Shown here: in pieces, positions 1-9,272 of the stretch
How positions within the stretch are numbered: position 1 is the first letter of the stretch
How the letters are laid out: the number at the start of each line of letters is the position of its first letter
NCBI GenBank assembly: GCA_963716235.1
Contig: CAVQTE010000034.1
Coordinates: forward strand, 11,852 to 75,851
Source: Sva-07 sp963716235
GTDB lineage: Bacteria; Actinomycetota; Acidimicrobiia; Acidimicrobiales; Ilumatobacteraceae
Length of the DNA: 64,000 nucleotides
Direction: 5' to 3'
The notes under the pieces: model-generated
Told to the model about the DNA's origin: nothing
Database searches by the model: none
The model's input: only the letters and a program-made list of their open reading frames with translations
Translations under genes and position numbers: made by a program

Positions 1-618
1 ACGCGACCGGTCATTGCGGTGCTCGACTACGGCATCGGCAATCTCCACTCGGCGCAGAAGGCACTCGAGCACGAGGGAGCCGACGCCCGGCTCACGGCCG
101 ACCCCGGCTTGATCGCCGAGGCCGCCGGCGTCGTGCTGCCGGGTGTCGGCGCATTCGGTGCGTGCATGGATTCGCTGCGTGCAGCCGGGCTCGAAGGGCC
201 GGCGCACGATGCTGCGGATTCGGGTCGCCCGTTTCTTGGCATCTGCGTGGGGATGCAGATGTTGTTCACGATGTCGGAGGAGAACGAGGGAGCGGCAGGT
301 CTCGATCTGATCCCGGGCACCGTCACGTGGATTCCTGCGGGGCCCAAGATTCCCCAGATGCAGTGGAACCGACTCGACATCGTGGATCCCGACGAACCGT
401 TGCTCCGCAACCTCGGCGACGAGCCGTACCTGTACTTCGTGCACTCGCTGCACGGGGTGCCCGACGACGCTTCGATGGTGGCAGCAACCGTCGAGTACGG
501 CACCACGATCAACGCGGCGTTCCGGCGCGACAACGTGTTCGCGGTGCAGTTCCATCCCGAGAAATCGAGCCGTCCGGGCCTGCGGCTGCTCGCCAACTTC
601 GTCGAGGTGTGCCGGTGA
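1..618 (+). CDS. hisH: Imidazole glycerol phosphate synthase, glutaminase subunit HisH (5' end cut by window)
   Basis: HisH is the class I glutamine amidotransferase that hands ammonia to HisF in histidine synthesis. The frame is open from base 1 and begins in mid-protein-like sequence (RPVIAVLDYGIGNL), so the start codon lies just upstream; GTG at 19 is only an internal candidate. The nucleophile Cys lies in GICVGMQM (codon at 244) and the catalytic His and Glu in QFHPEKS (codons at 553 and 559), so the triad is complete. The stop overlaps the hisA GTG start by 4 bp (GTGA), which suggests translational coupling with hisA and, after it, hisF. Confidence 0.96.
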   Translation, partial: TRPVIAVLDYGIGNLHSAQKALEHEGADARLTADPGLIAEAAGVVLPGVGAFGACMDSLRAAGLEGPAHDAADSGRPFLGICVGMQMLFTMSEENEGAAGLDLIPGTVTWIPAGPKIPQMQWNRLDIVDPDEPLLRNLGDEPYLYFVHSLHGVPDDASMVAATVEYGTTINAAFRRDNVFAVQFHPEKSSRPGLRLLANFVEVCR

Positions 619-1334
619 TCGATCTCTATCCGGCCATCGACCTGCTCGGCGGCCGCGTGGTGCGGCTTCGTCAGGGCGACTACTCGGACGAAACGGTCTA
701 TGGCAACGACCCGGTGTCGGTCGCGCGCGAGTTCGCGGCTGCGGGAGCGCCGTGGGTGCACGTCGTCGACCTCGATGCGGCCCGCTCGGGTGACCCGGTC
801 AATCGGCCTGTCGTCGCCGCGATCGCCGCCGCGCTCGCGGGCGTCGCTCGGGTGCAGACCGGCGGCGGGGTTCGATCCCTCGACGACGCTCGCGAGCTCG
901 CCGACGCCGGAGTGGCACGTGTGGTGATGGGCTCGGCGGCCGTTCGTGAGCCCGAGCTCGTCGAAGCCGCTTCGGTGATCGTGCCCGTTGCCGTGGGCCT
1001 CGACCATCGTGACGGCGAGGTGGCGGTGCACGGGTGGACCGAGGGGAGCGGATTGATGCTCGATGACGCATTCGGGCTGTTTCCCACCGCGGCGGTGTTC
1101 GTCGTGACCGACATCGGGCGCGACGGGATGTTGGTCGGTCCCGACATCGACGGGCTCACGCGGGCGGCGGAACTCGCCGACTCGCCGGTCATCGCCAGTG
1201 GCGGCGTGTCGAACCTGGCCGATGTGGTGGCACTCGCTCGGATCGAGAACCTCGGCGGGATCATCACCGGCAAGGCCGTCTACGAAGGACGGTTCACCGT
1301 GGGCGAGGCCATCGAGGCGTTGGCGCAGCTGTGA
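615..1334 (+). CDS. hisA: ProFAR isomerase HisA
   Basis: HisA is the (beta/alpha)8-barrel that opens the ribose ring of ProFAR to give PRFAR in histidine synthesis. The GTG start at 615 overlaps the hisH stop and gives 239 residues, the usual length. The N-terminal YPAIDLLGGRVVRL carries the first catalytic Asp, and VVTDIGRDGML in the C-terminal half-barrel carries the second. Phosphate-binding Gly-rich turns (GGGVRS and ASGGVSN) are present. The frame extends well upstream inside hisH, but that part is out-of-phase hisH sequence. The stop overlaps the hisF start by 4 bp. In some actinobacteria HisA also serves as PriA for tryptophan; I cannot settle that here. Confidence 0.95.
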   Translation: MIDLYPAIDLLGGRVVRLRQGDYSDETVYGNDPVSVAREFAAAGAPWVHVVDLDAARSGDPVNRPVVAAIAAALAGVARVQTGGGVRSLDDARELADAGVARVVMGSAAVREPELVEAASVIVPVAVGLDHRDGEVAVHGWTEGSGLMLDDAFGLFPTAAVFVVTDIGRDGMLVGPDIDGLTRAAELADSPVIASGGVSNLADVVALARIENLGGIITGKAVYEGRFTVGEAIEALAQL

Positions 1335-2113
1335 GGGTCGCTCGCGTCATTCCGTGCCTCGACGTGACCGAAGGTCGTGTGGTGAAGGGCACCAACTTCG
1401 TCGATCTCGTCGATGCCGGCGACCCGGTCGAGCTGGCTGCCCGCTACGACCTCGAGGGCGCCGACGAGCTGGTCTTCCTCGACATCACCGCATCGAGCGA
1501 CAACCGTGAGACCACCGTCGAGATGGTCCGGCGGGTGGCCGACGAGGTCTACATACCGTTCACGGTCGGCGGCGGCATCCGCACACTCGAGGATGCTCGG
1601 CGAATGCTGCGCGCCGGTGCCGACAAGGTGAGTGTCAACACCGCAGCGGTCGAGCGGCCGGAGTTGATCAGCGAGATAGCGGCCGAGTTCGGTGTCCAGT
1701 GTGTGGTGTGTGCGATCGATGCCAAACGTCGCGCCCTCGACGGGTCGTCGGTGGATGGCTGGGAGGTGTACCTGCACGGCGGGCGGACGCCGACGGGCAT
1801 CGACGCCGTCGAGTGGGCACGTGAAGCCGTGCGACGAGGCGCTGGTGAGATTCTGTTGACGTCGATGGATCGTGACGGCACTCGCGAGGGATTCGACCTG
1901 GACTTGACCCAGGCGATCGTCGATGCAGTCACCGTGCCGGTGATCGCCAGCGGTGGTGTCGGTTCGATCGCCCACCTCGTCGAAGGGGTGGCGGTCGGCC
2001 GCGCCGACGCCGTGCTCGCCGCGTCGATCTTCCATTTCCGCGAACACACCGTCGCCGAGGCCAAGGCCGAGATGGCTGCTGCGGGCATCACGGTTCGTCC
2101 CGTCGTCGCGTAG
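1331..2113 (+). CDS. hisF: Imidazole glycerol phosphate synthase, cyclase subunit HisF
   Basis: HisF uses ammonia from HisH to convert PRFAR into IGP and AICAR. The product is 260 residues, starting at a GTG that overlaps the hisA stop (GTGA). Both catalytic aspartates are in place: D11 in RVIPCLDVTEG and D130 in CVVCAIDAKR. Barrel phosphate-binding motifs FTVGGGIR and VIASGGVGS are visible. It is the third gene of a coupled hisH-hisA-hisF unit. hisI comes only about 2.6 kb further on, after four unrelated genes. Confidence 0.97.
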   Translation: MRVARVIPCLDVTEGRVVKGTNFVDLVDAGDPVELAARYDLEGADELVFLDITASSDNRETTVEMVRRVADEVYIPFTVGGGIRTLEDARRMLRAGADKVSVNTAAVERPELISEIAAEFGVQCVVCAIDAKRRALDGSSVDGWEVYLHGGRTPTGIDAVEWAREAVRRGAGEILLTSMDRDGTREGFDLDLTQAIVDAVTVPVIASGGVGSIAHLVEGVAVGRADAVLAASIFHFREHTVAEAKAEMAAAGITVRPVVA

Positions 2114-2123
2114 CGTCCTGCGG

Positions 2124-2837
2124 ATGAGTACGCCACCAGTCACCACGGAACGACGCGACGGCGTCCTGATCGTCCACCTCGACGACGGCAAGGCGAATGC
2201 ACTGTCGTTCGAGGTCATCGCTGCAGTGAACGAGGCGATCGGCGAGGCGGAGGCAGACGAGTCCGTCGGTGCGCTCGTGATCAATGGTCGACCAGGACGG
2301 TTCTCTGCCGGGTTCGACCTCGGAGTGATGTTCGGCGACGACATGTCGGCGATCATCAACCTGGTCGCCGACGGAGGCGCACTCGTCCACCGGCTGTACG
2401 GATGCCAGGTCCCGGTTGTCGCGGCCTGTACCGGTCACGCACTCGCTGCGGGCGCCCTGGTGCTCCTCGGCTGTGATGTACGCGTCGGCGCCGACATCGA
2501 GGCCAAGGTCGGGTTGAACGAGGTGGCGATCAAAATGGTGCTGCCCGACTGGGCATTCACGATCGCGGGTGATCGCCTGAGCAAACGGCATGCGCAACGG
2601 GCGCTCGCCAACGCGCGGATCACCACGCCGCGAGATGCCGTCGATGTCGGTTACATCGACGAAGTGGTACCCGCCGAGGACGTGCTCGAACGCGCGGTGG
2701 CCGTTGCCTCGGAGTTGGCGTCGACGCTCGACCCGTCGGCGTACCAGCGTACGATCCGCAAGCTGCGTGGGCCGGCACTCGACCTGATGGCAGAGCAGGT
2801 CGCCGGCGACCGCGCCGCCGGCCGCAGCCCCCTCTGA
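2124..2837 (+). CDS. Enoyl-CoA hydratase/isomerase (crotonase) family protein
   Basis: The product is a 237-residue crotonase-fold protein starting at ATG 2124, 10 bp after hisF. The family signature is visible: an N-terminal strand pair (GVLIVHLDDGKANALS), the first oxyanion-hole region GRFSAGFDL, and the second, TGHALAAGALVLLGCDVRVG. Crotonases act on acyl-CoA thioesters (hydration, isomerisation, hydrolysis); the substrate cannot be read from sequence. The usual catalytic Glu of true hydratases is not obvious, so hydratase activity is unproven. A perfect 29-nt palindrome begins two bases after the stop. Confidence 0.85.
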   Translation: MSTPPVTTERRDGVLIVHLDDGKANALSFEVIAAVNEAIGEAEADESVGALVINGRPGRFSAGFDLGVMFGDDMSAIINLVADGGALVHRLYGCQVPVVAACTGHALAAGALVLLGCDVRVGADIEAKVGLNEVAIKMVLPDWAFTIAGDRLSKRHAQRALANARITTPRDAVDVGYIDEVVPAEDVLERAVAVASELASTLDPSAYQRTIRKLRGPALDLMAEQVAGDRAAGRSPL

Positions 2838-2838
2838 A

Positions 2839-2867
2839 TCACGATTGGGGTCAGACCCCAATCGTGA
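2839..2867. repeat. Perfect palindromic repeat, copy 1
   Basis: Arms TCACGATTGGGGTC and its reverse complement flank a single central A, 29 nt in all, directly after the crotonase stop. The same core occurs once more at 16045-16079, after the sigma-factor gene, with arms extended to 17 nt. The stem is GC-rich without a T-tract, so it may act as a terminator-like or mRNA-stabilising hairpin, or be a dispersed REP-like element. Confidence 0.8.
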
Positions 2868-2928
2868 CATCCCGTCGTTGCCTGCGCCGGAGTGACTGGG
2901 TGGCTGGCCAGTCGGTAGGGTCGCCGCC

Positions 2929-3921
<993 letters not shown>

Positions 3922-3944
3922 CCCGAAAAATGCGCCGTTGTGAG

Positions 3945-3990
3945 CGCTGGATGCACGAATCCCCGCACATTTCGGCTTCTCGGGAGGGTG
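3945..3990 (+). repeat. Intergenic repeat, copy A
   Basis: Soon after the aldo/keto reductase stop, the stretch around ATCCCCGCACATTTCGG, with GCGCTGGATGCAC before it and GGGAGGGTG after it, is closely matched at about 8014-8060 (ATCCCCGCATGTTTCGG, same flanks and orientation). Both copies follow stop codons. Function unknown; the repeat is visible by eye only. Confidence 0.5.
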
Positions 3991-4039
3991 CGCGACGGTG
4001 GCAGGATCGCTCACGGCCGCCGACGGTACCCTTCCACCG

Positions 4040-4366
4040 ATGGCTACCGCCGACGACAAGCTCCCGATCAAGATGCTCAACGACCGGGTGCTCGTGCGCA
4101 TCTCCGACAAGGACGGCGAACGCAAGTCGTCCGGTGGCATCGTCATCCCGGCAACCGCCCAGGTTGCCAAGCGCCTCATCTGGGCAACGGTGGTTGCCCA
4201 GGGCCAGAACGTGCGCTCGTGCGAAGTGGGCGACAAGGTGCTGTTCAGCCCGGAGGACCGCTACGAGGTCGAGGTCCAGGGTGAGGACTACGTCATGCTG
4301 CGTGAACGCGAATTGCACGCAGTTGCGGCCGAGCGCATCGAGGCGTCCACCGGGCTCTACCTCTGA
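4040..4366 (+). CDS. GroES-like co-chaperonin (Cpn10 family)
   Basis: The product is 108 residues from ATG 4040. It carries the Cpn10 signature: an N-terminal strand PIKMLNDRVLVRI, a mobile-loop-like segment DGERKSSGGIVIPATAQV, then GDKVLFSPEDRYEVEVQGEDYVMLRERE. Cpn10 caps the GroEL barrel. No groEL lies next to it, and the sequence is more divergent than a standard GroES, so it may be a second or specialised copy. The frame is also open upstream (to 3998), but the ATG gives the family-like N-terminus. Confidence 0.8.
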   Translation: MATADDKLPIKMLNDRVLVRISDKDGERKSSGGIVIPATAQVAKRLIWATVVAQGQNVRSCEVGDKVLFSPEDRYEVEVQGEDYVMLRERELHAVAAERIEASTGLYL

Positions 4367-4412
4367 CGAAGGCACCGGGTACGGTCGGATCGTCAACGAG
4401 CAGGAGGATCAG

Positions 4413-4694
4413 ATGATCAGAGTCAGTGTGATGTACCCGAAGTCCGAAGGCGCGACCTTCGACATGGACTACTACAAGACCGCACACATGGAGATCGTCG
4501 ACCGGACGATGAAGCCGGCGAAGTGGGAGATCGATTCCGGCATGGACGGCCCGTACATCGCCATCGGTCACCTGTTCTTCGAGTCGGCCGATGCAATGGG
4601 CGCCGCGCTCGGGTCTGCGGGAGAGGCAACCGCCGACATTCCGAACTTCACCAATACCGAAGCTGCGTTCCAGATCTCCGAAGTCGTCGCCTGA
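4413..4694 (+). CDS. EthD family protein
   Basis: A 93-residue protein starting at ATG 4413 behind a clear AGGAGG. It opens with IRVSVMYPKSEGATFDMDYY and continues with the EthD-type KTAHMEIVDRTMKP, including the conserved His. EthD proteins are small ferredoxin-like-fold dimers; the founding member is needed for ethyl tert-butyl ether degradation, and most others have no known reaction. It ends 46 bp before hisI and is transcribed in the same direction. Confidence 0.8.
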   Translation: MIRVSVMYPKSEGATFDMDYYKTAHMEIVDRTMKPAKWEIDSGMDGPYIAIGHLFFESADAMGAALGSAGEATADIPNFTNTEAAFQISEVVA

Positions 4695-4740
4695 CGCAAC
4701 GCATCGGGCTGTGCCACGGGTCGGCCCGTAGGCTGGCCCG

Positions 4741-5096
4741 ATGCCCGAAGGGATCACGATCACCGCCACGGACGAGCAACTCGCCGGTGTGAAGTACGAC
4801 GAGCAACGGCCTCGTGGCGGCCATTGCGCAGGACGTCGACAACGGCGACGTACTGATGTTGGCGTGGATGAACGCAGGAGTCGTTGCGAATGACCCTGGC
4901 CGAAGGTCGGATGGTCTATTGGTCGCGCAGCCGCCAGGAACTGTGGCGCAAGGGCGACACGAGCGGTGACCGCCAGTTCGTGCGCGAGGCCTATTTCGAC
5001 TGCGACGGCGACGCCCTGCTCTTCAAGGTCGAGCAGGAAGGTGTGGGCGCCTGCCACACCGGTGCTCGCACGTGCTTCTACCGAGCGTTCGGCTGA
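4741..5096 (+). pseudogene. hisI: Phosphoribosyl-AMP cyclohydrolase HisI, interrupted by two frameshifts
   Basis: HisI opens the adenine ring of PR-AMP in histidine synthesis. From ATG 4741 the protein reads PEGITITATDEQLAGVKYDE, then jumps frame near 4800 to NGLVAAIAQDVDNG followed by DVLMLAWMNA, then jumps again near 4880 to ESLRMTLAEGRMVYWSRSR and on to DCDGDALLFKV and GACHTGARTCF. All the metal-binding Cys/Asp motifs are present, so each break looks like one extra base in an otherwise normal gene of about 117 residues. trpE, 9 bp downstream, is also frameshifted, so local sequence error is as likely as real loss. Confidence 0.85.
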
Positions 5097-5104
5097 GGCA
5101 TCGG

Positions 5105-6632
5105 ATGAGGATCCAACCGTCCCGCGAGGAGTTCCACGCCCACGCCGCCCAGCACACGATCGTGCCCGTGTGGACCGAACTGCTCGCCGACCTCGAAACG
5201 CCGGTCGCCGCGTACGTGAAGCTCGTCGGCGACGGGCCGGGATTCCTGCTCGAGTCCGTCGAAGGCGCCGAGCGGTGGGCGCGATTCTCGTTCGTCGGTC
5301 GGAACCCGTCGGCCACGCTGGTGCTTCGTGACGGAATCGTCGAGCTCGACGGTCCGCTGCCGGCGGGCATTCCGACCGATCAGGGCATGCTCGCCGCGCT
5401 CGAAGCGATGCTCGAGAGCTACACGAGCCCGTCGTTCCCCGACCTCCCACCGCTGCACGGAGGCATCATGGGATTCCTCGGATACGACGTGATCCGCGAG
5501 GTCGAACACCTACCCGACACGCCGAGAGACGACAGGGGATATCCAGACGCGGTGATGTCGGTGATCGGCTCGTTGGCGGCGTTCGACCACTGGCGTCAGC
5601 GGGTGTACCTGATCGAGAGTGTGCCGACGCTCGGCCTCGATCCCGCCGGGCTCGACGCGGCGTACGACGCCGCTGTCGAGCGGGTGCTGGAGGCCGTCGC
5701 CGATCTGTCTGCCCCACTTGCGTACACACCCGTCGAGCCGCCATCGGCCGACGATGAACTGCCGGAGCTGCACTCGTCGATGCCTGGCGGGCTGTACCAA
5801 CGCGCTGTCGAGGTCGCCAAGGATCACGTAGTCGCCGGGGACATCTTTCAAGTGGTGTTGGCCCAGCGCTACGACCTCGAACTCGGTGCCGATCCGTTCG
5901 ATGTGTACCGAGTGCTGCGACAGGTCAATCCGTCGCCCTACATGTACTTCGTGCGTCATCCCGAACTCACGATCGTGGGGTCGTCGCCAGAGCCGATGGT
6001 GCAGCTGCTCGGCCGCAAGGTGGTGTCGCGTCCCATCGCCGGCACGCGCCGCCGCGGGCGCACCGATGAGCACGACCGCCTGATGGCCGCCGAGTTGATC
6101 GAGCATCCGAAGGAGCGCGCCGAGCACGTCGATGCTCGTCGATCTCGCTCGTAACGACGTCGGTCGAGTTGCCGAGTTCGGGTCGGTCAACGTCGACGAG
6201 TTGATGACGCTCGAGCGCTACAGCCACGTGATGCACCTCACCTCGCAGGTGTCGGGCCAACTGCGTGAGGGACTCGGACCGATCGACGTGCTGCGGGCGA
6301 CCCTCCCGGCCGGCACCGTTTCGGGTGCGCCGAAGGTGCGGGCGATGGAGATCATCGACGAACTCGAACCGGTGAAGCGCGGCCCCTATGCCGGGGTCGT
6401 GGGGTACGTCGACTGGTCGGGCAACCTCGACACGGCCATTGCCATCCGCACGATGTTCGTCACGGGCGACGGCCGCACGGCGAGCCTGCAGGCCGGCGCC
6501 GGCATCGTCGCCGACTCGATTCCCGACGACGAGGATCTCGAGTGCCGCAACAAGGCCGCCGCGCTCCTCGCAGCGATCCCCGCTGCCCGTCGCATGACGG
6601 CCGCCCGCCGCGCCGCTGACACCCGAGCCTGA
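5105..6632 (+). pseudogene. trpE: Anthranilate synthase component I, interrupted by one frameshift
   Basis: TrpE makes anthranilate from chorismate in tryptophan synthesis. The start at ATG 5105 gives MRIQPSREEFHAHA, and the N-terminal half contains LLESVEGAERWARFSFVGR. The chorismate-binding half has AGDIFQVVLAQRYDLE, YMYFVRHPELTIVGSSPE and IAGTRRRG. At about 6131 one extra g separates HPKERAEHV from MLVDLARNDVGRV; after it, PAGTVSGAPKVRAMEIIDEL completes the family motifs. Joined, the protein would be about 508 residues, a normal length. The single 1-nt break fits sequencing error or recent inactivation. It probably shares a transcript with hisI. Confidence 0.88.
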
Positions 6633-6654
6633 ACATTCCGACCGTCACACGGTG

Positions 6655-6680
6655 CCGGGTCGAACGTGACGTTCGGCCGG
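6655..6680. terminator. Candidate bidirectional terminator hairpin
   Basis: Between the convergent trpE and 6682-7230 genes, CCGG-(g)-TCGAACGT, a single g, then ACGTTCGG-CCGG can fold into a 12-bp stem with one U-G pair and one bulge. There is no T-tract. Its placement between facing stop codons suggests a shared terminator. Confidence 0.55.
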
Positions 6681-6681
6681 A

Positions 6682-7230
6682 TCAGAAGATGAGGCCGAGC
6701 AGGAAGAGCATGCTGAGGCACGCAAATCCGACGGTGATCGCCGTCGCGAGCAGGATCAGCAGTGGGAACGACGTCACCGATTTGAGGGCGAGCGACAGCG
6801 CAACGAACTGACCGGCGCGCCCGCCGACCGTGTCGCTCATCGCGAAGAACTGCCGTGACATCACCACAGCACTCTCGTCTTGCACGCCGTCGGTCGACTC
6901 GATCGTTTCGATGACGACCCGTTCGGAGCCGGGGTCGCTGGAGATGAGCGACTGGATGTCGTTGACGAGCGCAACGCTGATGGTGGTGATCGCCCAGAGT
7001 CTGAACATCGCGAGCACCACGCTTGCGATGGCGACAACTGCGCCGATACCGCCGAGCAGAATCCACGCGGTCCGCATGCCGCCGGACAGTGCGGCGATGC
7101 CGAGGAACAGTCCGCCGACGCAGATGAGCACGACGATCGCCAGCGTTCCGGCGGCGAGTCGAGTGCCCCGGTGGACGAGCGTCAGGAAGCTGTCGACGGC
7201 CCGTTGGGCGAGATCTCGTTGCTCCGACAT
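6682..7230 (-). CDS. Predicted membrane protein of unknown function
   Basis: Not recognised. From ATG at 7230 the product is 182 residues. Two hydrophobic segments sit near the N-terminus (LAAGTLAIVVLICVGGLFLGI and a second around WILLGGIGAVVAIASVVLAMF), followed by a soluble stretch with many acidic residues and a C-terminal hydrophobic segment (FPLLILLATAITVGFACLS, then MLFLLGLIF). The open frame continues upstream across the start of the divergent ygfZ-like gene, but that part is the antisense of it. It faces trpE across a hairpin. Confidence 0.7.
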   Translation of the reverse strand: MSEQRDLAQRAVDSFLTLVHRGTRLAAGTLAIVVLICVGGLFLGIAALSGGMRTAWILLGGIGAVVAIASVVLAMFRLWAITTISVALVNDIQSLISSDPGSERVVIETIESTDGVQDESAVVMSRQFFAMSDTVGGRAGQFVALSLALKSVTSFPLLILLATAITVGFACLSMLFLLGLIF

Positions 7231-7263
7231 AGGGATGGAAGTGTGCCACGGCAGACTGCAGAC

Positions 7264-7998
7264 GTGATTCCTGATCCTGCCGCCATCGACGCCGCCGCCC
7301 GTGACCATGTGATCGTCGAGGGCCCCGATGCGTTGACGTACGTGCATTCGCAGATCACCCAGGACATCCGCGATCTGGCGGTCGGCGATTCGTGCTGGAC
7401 GCTCGTGTTGGAGCCGACGGGAAAGGTCGAATCGCTCGCACGCTTGACTCGGTCGAACGACGAGGTCTTCGACTTCGACACCGATGCCGGGTTCGGCGAG
7501 GCGTTGGCTGCTCGGTTGAGCCGTTTCAAGATCCGGGTGCAGGCAGAGATCTCGGTGGTGTCCGCAGCGTCGGCCGACCCCTCGGCAGCACACGAGGGCG
7601 CTCGGGTGGCCGCCGGATGGCCACGGATGGGCTTCGAGATCGTGCCCGGTGAGACGATTCCGGCTGTCACGGGCGTCGTGGCGGTCGCGGTGAGCTTCAC
7701 GAAGGGCTGCTATCCGGGCCAGGAATTGGTCGAACGTATGGACTCACGCGGGGCGGAGGCTCCGCGTTCGCTCCGCATCGTCGCCACCGCCGGCGTTGCC
7801 GACGGCGTTCAGCTCGGTGATCCGCTCCTCGATTCGGACGGCGCCGAGATCGGCACGATCACGAGTCTCTCACCGCTCGGTGATCTGGCTCTGGCGTCGG
7901 TCAAGCGCGGTCACGACGTCGGTCGTCTCCCCGCCCACCTCATCAACCCACCTCACCGCCCCCCACCTCACCGCCCCCCACCTCGATCCCCACCCTGA
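7264..7998 (+). CDS. ygfZ: YgfZ/GcvT-type folate-binding protein
   Basis: YgfZ-family proteins bind folate and help maintain some Fe-S enzymes. The product is 244 residues from GTG 7264. The hallmark KGCYPGQELVERM (family signature KGCYxGQE, with its Cys) is present. The N-terminal half reads DALTYVHSQITQDIRDL and LEPTGKVESLARLTR, as in the family. The last 20 or so residues are a His/Pro-rich tail caused by two near-exact 15-bp tandem units (around 7950-7985). It is divergently arranged with the membrane protein before it; the gap between their starts is 33 bp. Confidence 0.88.
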   Translation: MIPDPAAIDAAARDHVIVEGPDALTYVHSQITQDIRDLAVGDSCWTLVLEPTGKVESLARLTRSNDEVFDFDTDAGFGEALAARLSRFKIRVQAEISVVSAASADPSAAHEGARVAAGWPRMGFEIVPGETIPAVTGVVAVAVSFTKGCYPGQELVERMDSRGAEAPRSLRIVATAGVADGVQLGDPLLDSDGAEIGTITSLSPLGDLALASVKRGHDVGRLPAHLINPPHRPPPHRPPPRSPP

Positions 7999-8013
7999 AA
8001 ATTGAGCTCAGAC

Positions 8014-8060
8014 GTGCGCTGAGTGCACATATCCCCGCATGTTTCGGGTCTGGGGGAGGG
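8014..8060 (+). repeat. Intergenic repeat, copy B
   Basis: Matches copy A (3945-3990) in sequence and orientation: GTGCGCTGAGTGCAC, then ATCCCCGCATGTTTCGG, then GGGGGAGGGTG. Like copy A it follows a stop codon, here that of the ygfZ-like gene. It lies between two convergent genes. No function known. Confidence 0.5.
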
Positions 8061-8064
8061 TGAT

Positions 8065-9186
8065 TCAGGCGGCGGGGGCGGGGGAGAGGGCGCGGCGGAT
8101 CGCGACGACGTCGGGGTTCTGGCGGATGCCGATCAGTTCCGGCGACCCGTCGATGATCGACGCCAGGCCGACGGGTGACGTGCCGGCGTCGGCGGCGGTG
8201 CGAAGCCACCCGATCGCGACCGTCTGATCGCCCAACGCAGCAGCGGCGCGGGCGACCGTCGCTGCGGCGAGGGTGTGCGGATGACGGGCGTAGCCCTCGG
8301 CCGCGTAATGAGCAGCGTCCTCGAAGCGGCCCACGCGCATCAGCTGGTTGGCGAGCACGTACTCGTTCCAGGGGTCGCCGAACGGAAAGGGTTCCGGCAG
8401 GAGTTCGATCAACGCGGCGACCTCCGCGGTGGGCAGCGTCACGGGCGGTGGCGGCTCCTCGGGCCGGTGATGGCTCAGCGCGTTGACCAGGATGCGGCGG
8501 GCCTTCTGGGGCTTGCCGGCGCGCAACGCGTCATCGGCGGCGTGCCAGGGTGAGACCGGTTCCTTTGTCGAGCCGAGCATCTGAAGCTGGGTGACGAGGA
8601 TGAACCCGATGACGATGACGAATCCCCGGTAGCGCTCGTTGGCGAACGCCACGACGCAGAACGCGAGCGTGAGCCCGAGCGAGATCCACAGCATGATGCG
8701 CTGCGCCCGTCCGGGGAGGAGGCGATCGAGCGCCGTCGTGACGATGTTGCCGCCGTCGAGCGGAAGGATCGGCACGAGGTTGAAGAGCCCGATCACCGGT
8801 CCTGCCCAGAAGATCGCCCACGTCGCCGGGTTGCCGTCGAGCGATGACGGCGTCGTCACGTCGGCGCCCATGGCGAAGAGAACGGCCACGCTCGTCACGA
8901 TCTGAATACCGGGTCCGGCGAACGAGATCCCGATGTGTTCGAGCCGTGAGATGGGCCGTGTCGGAACGTATGACGCGTAGCCGGCGAGGAAGTTGAGCGA
9001 GATCTCGGCCTGCGCGCCGGCGTGCCGTGCGGCGATGGCATGGCCGAGTTCGTGCAGCAGCGTGAACGCCGCGAGCGCGCCGGCGAGCCAGAGGCCGTAC
9101 GCGTCGCCGTAGAGCACCACGATGAGCACCATCATCATGACGAATCCGGGTCGCACATGGACGGGGAACCCGAACATCCGGAACAT
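8065..9186 (-). CDS. Site-2 protease-like M50 metallopeptidase with C-terminal TPR-like region
   Basis: From ATG 9186 the product is 373 residues. H45-E46-x-x-H49 in LLHELGHAIAARH and the second motif NLVPILPLDGG mark an intramembrane zinc metalloprotease of peptidase family M50. About six hydrophobic segments fill residues 15-220. The remainder is soluble, helical and repeat-like (YVLANQLMRVGRFEDAAHYA, then AAALGDQTVAIGWLRTAADAG), resembling TPR units, with an Ala/Pro end. The frame extends to 9279 but that would run into the divergent ppdK start; a GTG a few codons before the ATG is also possible. The substrate is unknown; such proteases often cleave anti-sigma factors. Confidence 0.88.
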   Translation of the reverse strand: MFRMFGFPVHVRPGFVMMMVLIVVLYGDAYGLWLAGALAAFTLLHELGHAIAARHAGAQAEISLNFLAGYASYVPTRPISRLEHIGISFAGPGIQIVTSVAVLFAMGADVTTPSSLDGNPATWAIFWAGPVIGLFNLVPILPLDGGNIVTTALDRLLPGRAQRIMLWISLGLTLAFCVVAFANERYRGFVIVIGFILVTQLQMLGSTKEPVSPWHAADDALRAGKPQKARRILVNALSHHRPEEPPPPVTLPTAEVAALIELLPEPFPFGDPWNEYVLANQLMRVGRFEDAAHYAAEGYARHPHTLAAATVARAAAALGDQTVAIGWLRTAADAGTSPVGLASIIDGSPELIGIRQNPDVVAIRRALSPAPAA

Positions 9187-9272
9187 TCCTGTCGAGACTA
9201 CGACCGATTTGTCGGGCCGTGACGCCACGAGCCCACGATCGGTCGGCCGTTGGCTGCCTAGACTCGACCACC

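Noticed and set aside
9219..9272. ATG 9219 as ppdK start
   Set aside because: It adds 18 residues of non-family sequence; the GTG at 9273 gives the normal PPDK N-terminus.
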